The position numbers were made by a program, and so were the translations under genes. From assembly GCA_002725545.1 (NCBI GenBank), contig PBPW01000116.1:1-17677 (forward strand): a stretch of DNA of 17,677 nucleotides. Reading direction: 5' to 3'. Positions within the stretch are counted from its first letter, which is position 1. Each line of letters begins with the position of its first letter. Source of the stretch: Fidelibacterota bacterium. GTDB taxonomy: Bacteria; Marinisomatota; Marinisomatia; Marinisomatales; TCS55. This document shows, in pieces, positions 14,145-17,677 of this stretch. The notes under the pieces were generated by a model. The model saw nothing but the letters and a program-made list of their open reading frames with translations. It was not told where the DNA came from and did not search any database.

Positions 14145-15045
14145 CAGCAGCTTTCTGCACTAGGTTCCGTATCTGAGCTTCTTGATCGTTACGTTCGGAG
14201 AACTTGCCGAGTCTCTGATCTAGTCGTCGCACCCAATCCACGGTAGCGTCAAATGAATATCCTTGCCACAACAGACTGGAAGCAAAGGCATACATCGTTG
14301 CTGATCTGTCTTGTGTGTTGAGGTCTTCCCATATCTTCTTGGCTGTGCCTTTGAAGCCGTCCTTCGGGGAAAAGTCTTTGGAAGGTTGTTTCAGTTTGGG
14401 TTTGGTTGCTTCGTACAGAGGGAGGAGGGATCTGATTAACGAGACAGGTGTTCTCTTCTCCCATGCTTGTTCGATGAACTTTGAAACATCCAGCATCCCT
14501 TCCCCGTCAGGATCGAAGACTTCGTGTCTTCCTTTGTTCCGTTTATCTGGATAGGGAAGCCGTAAACAGTTACCTATTCTGTTTGGTTCAAGTGAAACCT
14601 GTTTGGGGTAAACCTCACGAGTGGGGACTTGAACTATTCTGCAAGCTCCGATCATGGCGTTGCGCCCTATCGAAGCTGAGATTGGTTCTCTTAGGTATAC
14701 CCATACGTGGTATCCCTTGCTCTTCGATGTTTCTTTCCATGCTTGAATGCCCTTGGCTTCCAGCAGGCGAATGAGATTGTCAGCGTGAACGCTGGAAGTT
14801 TCTCCTTCGTCTAGGTCTACTGCCAGCCAGTTCACCAACCACACTCCGCTTTTCTTCCAAAGTGGGTAAACCCCGAGGGCTGGCCCTTCCCCTGTTAGGT
14901 GTTGAGAGATGCGTTCTTCTGTAACTGGTGCGTAGTCGCCGCTCTCCTCTAGGAGAGGGGTAACCCCGTTAGATACATTAGCGAGGTGCCCCCCTCCATG
15001 AAGAGTGGCGAATCTTTTCTGGTTTGCTTTAGTTATTCGACCCAT
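14131..15045 (-). CDS. Archaeo-eukaryotic-type primase (AEP, TOTE-like) with C-terminal helical domain
   Basis: 304 residues. The catalytic core shows VNWLAVDLDEGE with the D77-x-D79 metal pair, SKSKGYHVWVYL with H113, and REVYPKQVSLEPNRIGNCLR reaching the LRLPY strand at 161-165. This order (DxD, then S-K-G-x-H, then P-K-Q and G-x-x-hydrophobic-R-L-P) is that of AEP primases, especially the kind found in TOTE conflict systems and some phages. Residues about 232-300 form a helical PriCT-like domain with a Trp (KKIWEDLNTQDRSATMYAFAS). It would make primers, RNA or DNA, for phage replication. It is next to a DnaB-like helicase, the usual partner, and overlaps it by 13 bases. No zinc-binding DnaG-type start is seen, so this is not a DnaG or T7-type primase. 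The start MGRITKANQ is the first in-frame ATG. Confidence 0.8.
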   Translation of the reverse strand: MGRITKANQKRFATLHGGGHLANVSNGVTPLLEESGDYAPVTEERISQHLTGEGPALGVYPLWKKSGVWLVNWLAVDLDEGETSSVHADNLIRLLEAKGIQAWKETSKSKGYHVWVYLREPISASIGRNAMIGACRIVQVPTREVYPKQVSLEPNRIGNCLRLPYPDKRNKGRHEVFDPDGEGMLDVSKFIEQAWEKRTPVSLIRSLLPLYEATKPKLKQPSKDFSPKDGFKGTAKKIWEDLNTQDRSATMYAFASSLLWQGYSFDATVDWVRRLDQRLGKFSERNDQEAQIRNLVQKAADETT

Positions 15046-16010
15046 CTGTCATCACCTGGAATGTCACTCTCGTAATATTCTCGGACCAGTCCGCATTGGG
15101 GGTCCATGAAATAGTCGATGGGTGGGTTGGTTACATGGCATGGCGGCCTCTTATTTTTGCATAGATCTAACGACACTGATACGGAATGAATCCGTCGTTC
15201 AACGTCAGATAGTTTCGGATTGTCTCGTTGACGGAACACATTCAACTGCAGGATTGCGTATTCATCTGCGTTGAATTTGCCGTCGTCCATTCCTCTTGAC
15301 TGGCCCCGAGTGGAACCTTTGCCTGACTGATGGATAAGCCCTACTGGAAGGTTCTCCATTTCAGCCCATTCCTTTAATCCTTTAAGGACAGTAGATACTC
15401 CTTCGTATCCTGCTGCGCCTGGGAGTTGTTCAAGGAAATCGACCATAACGAATCTGGGTTTAGCTTGCCAGTAGTCCTCGCATTCACGCATCGCTTCTGA
15501 CATGTCAGAGAACGATAAAGCGTTTGGGAATATCTTAATCCTGTTTAAGAACCCATCTTTGGCTTCTCGGATCTCGTTGAGGACAACTTCGTCTTCTGTG
15601 CGTAAGGCTTCCTCTACTTCAGCTAAGTTCCGCTGATATAGCAGGGCATACAACTTAGAGACAACAAGAATTTCTGGTTCATCTGGCGTGTAGATGACAC
15701 CATGAAAGTCTGGGTCTTCTAAGAGGTTGCGTGCCATGGACGAGAGGATGACTGCGGACTTGCCGCTGTGTGCTCTGCCTGTGACAACGAGTACGTCGCT
15801 AGGCCAAACGCCTCGCATCTTCTGGTCTATGTCGTTAAGACCTAGATAGAAGCAGTCGTGGCTTCCTTTGGCGTATTCAACCCATCGCTCTACGGCGTCA
15901 GAGGTTGGTCTAAAAAATTTGTATTGGCTCTCTCCCTCGGGGAGATCGTGCCCTTCGAGAAGGGCGTCGATCTCCTCCGTGGTGAGGGCGACTGCTCCGC
16001 CCTCCTCCAT
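15033..16010 (-). CDS. DnaB-like RecA-fold replicative helicase (short form)
   Basis: 325 residues. A P-loop lies at VVTGRAHSGKSAVIL (GRAHSGKS, residues 78-85). A Walker B-like strand is FVMVDFLEQLPG with D191, and the DnaB-type H-Q-S-G-K-G at 227-232 (VGLIHQSGKGSTRG) is in place. CKNKRPP near 284-290 corresponds to the DnaB 'K-N-R-x-G' arginine/lysine finger region. Only about 60 residues precede the ATPase core, so the N-terminal primase-binding domain of DnaB is missing or reduced. This may fit a helicase working with a separate AEP primase. The product should unwind DNA at the fork as a ring. The ATG overlaps the previous gene's TAA as TAATG and is the only start near it. A DnaB-family recombination ATPase is the other reading, less likely. 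Confidence 0.8.
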   Translation of the reverse strand: MEEGGAVALTTEEIDALLEGHDLPEGESQYKFFRPTSDAVERWVEYAKGSHDCFYLGLNDIDQKMRGVWPSDVLVVTGRAHSGKSAVILSSMARNLLEDPDFHGVIYTPDEPEILVVSKLYALLYQRNLAEVEEALRTEDEVVLNEIREAKDGFLNRIKIFPNALSFSDMSEAMRECEDYWQAKPRFVMVDFLEQLPGAAGYEGVSTVLKGLKEWAEMENLPVGLIHQSGKGSTRGQSRGMDDGKFNADEYAILQLNVFRQRDNPKLSDVERRIHSVSVSLDLCKNKRPPCHVTNPPIDYFMDPQCGLVREYYESDIPGDDRWVE

Positions 16011-16768
16011 TAGTTGCCCTTATAGGCGAACGCTTGGAGTTCTTCTCGTCGGGCGAGCCAGTCCCATTCGATGGCATCGTCTTGGGTTTGTCCAGAAGCT
16101 TGGTCCCAGACTTTGAGGGGGACATTGCTGTCTCCATCATTTACCCAGATGCCTACGTCACGGGCAACTTGCATCCCTAGACGGGCGAGTGCATCTTTAG
16201 ACACTGAGAAGTTCGGGAAGTTCTTCCCTGTCTTCGTTACGTCTGTAGTGCCGTCTGCTTTTTCTTTCACTTCGTACACCTTGATTGTGCCGCCGTTCTC
16301 GTCGGCCCATTCGTTAGGTTGAAATGCTAGAAGGTTGAACGCTGTCTGGTTTTGTTCAGCGTTCTTACCCAAGCAGAAGTCAACTCGCTTGTATACACGC
16401 CCAGTCATTTTGCCTCCTGCTGGAGCAGCTTGCGCTGGTGCAGGAGCGGCAGCTACTGATGTGGCTGTCGGGCCACTCGGAGCGGCCTGCGTGGGGGCGC
16501 TTGCTTGACTATCTGAAGACCTGGAAACGCCGCTTTTCAGGCGACGCATCACAACCCCATCGGGAGACAGATCTATTTCCTGTCCCGATTGGCGAAGGAC
16601 TTCCGTCTTCACAGTTTCAAACAAGGCGGTGGCTTCGGCAAGAATGCCTTCGTCACCCATGGACTCAGGGACGCTGCGCTCTATGGAGAGCGTATAGTCC
16701 GCTGTTTCATATGGTGCTTCACTTACTTTTTGGGTGAAGCTGACTGTTAGCTTTGCTGTATCAGTCAT
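16010..16768 (-). CDS. Two-part replication-operon protein with Ala/Pro linker; possible single-strand DNA-binding or accessory factor
   Basis: 252 residues with a clear two-part build. Residues 1-78 are a short beta/alpha piece (TKLTV-like strand LTVSFTQKVSEAPYETADYT, then a helix ILAEATALFETVKTEVLRQ). Residues about 80-120 are low complexity, rich in Ala, Pro, Ser, Thr and Gln. Residues 121-252 are a folded part rich in Asn, Lys, Val and Trp (NFPNFSVSKDALARLGMQVA; EWDWLARREELQAFA). The C-terminus is not an acidic SSB tail. I cannot assign a family. Its location between a Cas4-like nuclease and the helicase gene, and its TAATG coupling to the helicase, argue for a fork or recombination accessory role. 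ATG 16768 follows AAGGAAAAT, a good ribosome site. Confidence 0.6.
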   Translation of the reverse strand: MTDTAKLTVSFTQKVSEAPYETADYTLSIERSVPESMGDEGILAEATALFETVKTEVLRQSGQEIDLSPDGVVMRRLKSGVSRSSDSQASAPTQAAPSGPTATSVAAAPAPAQAAPAGGKMTGRVYKRVDFCLGKNAEQNQTAFNLLAFQPNEWADENGGTIKVYEVKEKADGTTDVTKTGKNFPNFSVSKDALARLGMQVARDVGIWVNDGDSNVPLKVWDQASGQTQDDAIEWDWLARREELQAFAYKGN

Positions 16769-16786
16769 ATTTTCCTTTCTCCCTGA

Positions 16787-17554
16787 TTACCAAGGATTCT
16801 CTCCGAGGTGTTCACCTCGGCATTTGCCTGCCTGCCAGACAGGACACCATTTAGGGGAGCAGTGCCAGCCTCCCCAGTTCATAGGCCATGGTGTTTGGTT
16901 CGACATAATCGTCGGCACCATTGACCAACACAATTCCGTAAATGCCATCTTATCCTTATCGGTACGCACAATAGGGATTATTTGCACTTTGCCATTTACC
17001 AGTACACATAACACGAAGTCTTCTGTGTCAAACGCCAAACAGTAAGCGTGACTTTGTATGTCCCAACGCTTCTTCTCCCAAGGTTCATATTCTCGGTTGG
17101 GATTCTTCCAATCCCATATAGCTCCAGAAGCGTCAATCCAGTCAGCGGTACCAGTCAGTATCAAGTTCACGTTGTTTCTTACCCCTAGGGATAACTCAAA
17201 CGATTTCTCTATGCCAACAGGATTGAGGTCTGGCATCACTTCTCTGTGCCACACTTCGACGTTCGCTAAAGCAACGTCTACGATTTTCTCGTAGCTGTGT
17301 CGCCAGACTTCTACCTTCGGTGCTTCTTCAGCTATATATGTTTCAGCAATGTCTAATAGTTCATCGACAGTTGGCAACGTGTCTTCGTTCATCATGTGTT
17401 CGCCATAGGTTTCTATGGCGTGATGAACTGCGTTGCCCCTCAGCAGATCTGAGGTTTCTTTTTGGCTTACAAGTTTGAATCGCTCTTGTCTTGCTTGCTC
17501 AGGGCATCGCAAGAAGGTGTTGATCCAACTTTGTCTTAATCTAATTTCAATCAT
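16787..17554 (-). CDS. Cas4/RecB-like Fe-S PD-(D/E)XK exonuclease
   Basis: 255 residues. The motif order is that of Cas4 and RecB-family nucleases. C17 (LRCPEQARQ) begins the Fe-S set. H44 or H45 lies in RGNAVHHAIE, D138 in LTGTADWID, and the D148-x-K150 pair in IWDWKN. Q167 lies in QSHAY, and C232, C237 and C244 are in CSPKWCPVWQAGKC. The four Cys would hold a [4Fe-4S] cluster, and the His, Asp, Asp and Lys bind metal for cleavage. Such phage nucleases trim or resect DNA ends in replication and recombination. No Cas1 or CRISPR array is nearby, so it is not part of a CRISPR system. It is the first leftward gene in the window, with ribosome site GGGAGA just before ATG 17554 and the hairpin region upstream. 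Confidence 0.88.
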   Translation of the reverse strand: MIEIRLRQSWINTFLRCPEQARQERFKLVSQKETSDLLRGNAVHHAIETYGEHMMNEDTLPTVDELLDIAETYIAEEAPKVEVWRHSYEKIVDVALANVEVWHREVMPDLNPVGIEKSFELSLGVRNNVNLILTGTADWIDASGAIWDWKNPNREYEPWEKKRWDIQSHAYCLAFDTEDFVLCVLVNGKVQIIPIVRTDKDKMAFTELCWSMVPTIMSNQTPWPMNWGGWHCSPKWCPVWQAGKCRGEHLGENPW

Positions 17555-17582
17555 ATTTCTCCCATCTCCCTTTTACCCCTAA

Positions 17583-17620
17583 TGTGGGTGCCCAGCAGGG
17601 AGAGGAACTGGGCACCCACA
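17583..17620. repeat. Perfect 13-bp inverted repeat A (GGGTGCCC core) upstream of the leftward operon
   Basis: TGTGGGTGCCCAG (17583-17595) and CTGGGCACCCACA (17608-17620) are exact complements around a 12-base purine-rich loop. It lies about 30 bases before the first leftward gene. It could be an operator with two half-sites or a stem-loop in the leader RNA. A T run typical of a terminator is lacking on both sides. Confidence 0.75.
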
Positions 17621-17626
17621 AGATTA

Positions 17627-17662
17627 AATGGGGGGTGACCCTTTGGGGGGTCACCCCCCATT
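17627..17662. repeat. Perfect 15-bp inverted repeat B (GGGTGACC core) upstream of the leftward operon
   Basis: AATGGGGGGTGACCC (17627-17641) and GGGTCACCCCCCATT (17648-17662) are exact complements around TTTGGG. The stem is very GC-rich, and its core GGGTGACC resembles repeat A's GGGTGCCC. It overlaps the candidate minus-strand transcription start. Operator or terminator are both possible. No poly-T follows on either strand. Confidence 0.75.
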
Positions 17663-17665
17663 ATA
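17660..17665 (-). promoter_or_regulatory. Candidate -10 box TATAAT for the leftward replication operon
   Basis: On the minus strand the bases read CTTATAATGG, a perfect TATAAT. The start point would lie about seven bases downstream, near 17653, inside inverted repeat B, as in promoter-operator overlaps. The matching -35 would lie beyond the window edge and cannot be seen. It is the only candidate promoter I found for the leftward genes. One perfect hexamer is weak evidence. Confidence 0.4.
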
Positions 17666-17677
17666 AGACTTACAAGG

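Noticed and set aside
14942..14967. Adjacent palindromes CTCTCCT-CT-AGGAGAG and GGGGTAACCCC in the primase gene
   Set aside because: Inside coding sequence, loops are too short or the arms overlap, and there is no nearby start or end of a gene to regulate.
16787..17554. Cas4-like protein as a sign of a CRISPR-Cas locus
   Set aside because: No direct-repeat array, Cas1 or Cas2 is present; Cas4-like nucleases are common stand-alone phage replication genes.
1..17677. tRNA genes, insertion sequences or integrase/attachment sites
   Set aside because: Scanned by eye on both strands; no tRNA-like fold with conserved T-loop, no transposase or integrase motif, and no direct terminal repeats found.

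Overview
The window is a contiguous piece of a tailed double-stranded DNA phage genome (or a prophage or metagenomic phage contig). It has no rRNA, tRNA, CRISPR array, transposase or host metabolic gene. Genes are packed tightly with TAATG and ATGA overlaps and split into two opposing blocks. The composition is moderate in G+C, rich in GCT, CTT, TTG and GGT codons, with no sign of stop-codon reassignment. A PGRP-type amidase with a peptidoglycan-binding domain plus an r1t-like holin points to a host with an accessible peptidoglycan wall. A low-GC (perhaps aquatic) actinobacterial host is plausible, but this is inference.

Block 1 (1-12766, rightward) holds the late genes. It opens with the end of a tail or fibre protein, then three consecutive small Gly/Asn/Ser/Tyr/Trp-rich beta-type proteins that look like a diverged receptor-binding or appendage set. 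Next come a short coiled-coil protein with an acidic helix and a Pro/Val tail, and a 51-residue Cys-rich protein. A 224/425/2211-residue trio follows, whose arrangement recalls the internal virion (ejection) proteins of podoviruses. The block ends with a lysis cassette: Amidase_2 + PG_binding_1 endolysin, a 42-residue hydrophilic protein, a two-helix r1t-like holin and a 105-residue acidic protein.

Block 2 (17554-12714, leftward) is a replication and recombination operon. In transcription order it encodes a Cas4/RecB-like Fe-S nuclease, an unknown two-part protein with an Ala/Pro linker, a DnaB-like helicase, an archaeo-eukaryotic-type (TOTE-like) primase, a RusA-like Holliday junction resolvase, a second small PD-(D/E)XK protein resembling T7 endonuclease I, and a protein with a C-terminal sigma region 4-like helix-turn-helix. 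The primase and helicase would open and prime the fork, and the nuclease and two junction-cleaving candidates would process recombination intermediates. The HTH protein sits where a regulator of the early/late switch could lie. No DNA polymerase, terminase, portal or capsid gene is in the window.

The blocks converge: their last genes overlap tail-to-tail by about 53 bp, and a possible rightward terminator lies inside the opposing gene. Upstream of block 2, at 17583-17662, are two perfect inverted repeats sharing a GGGTG(C/A)CC core, with a perfect TATAAT on the minus strand beside the second. This may be an operator-promoter region or tandem hairpin terminators. The strongest leads are this control region, the pair of adjacent resolvase-like genes (the second lacking the usual active-site Lys), the TOTE-like primase module, the three tandem appendage paralogues, and the giant virion protein.
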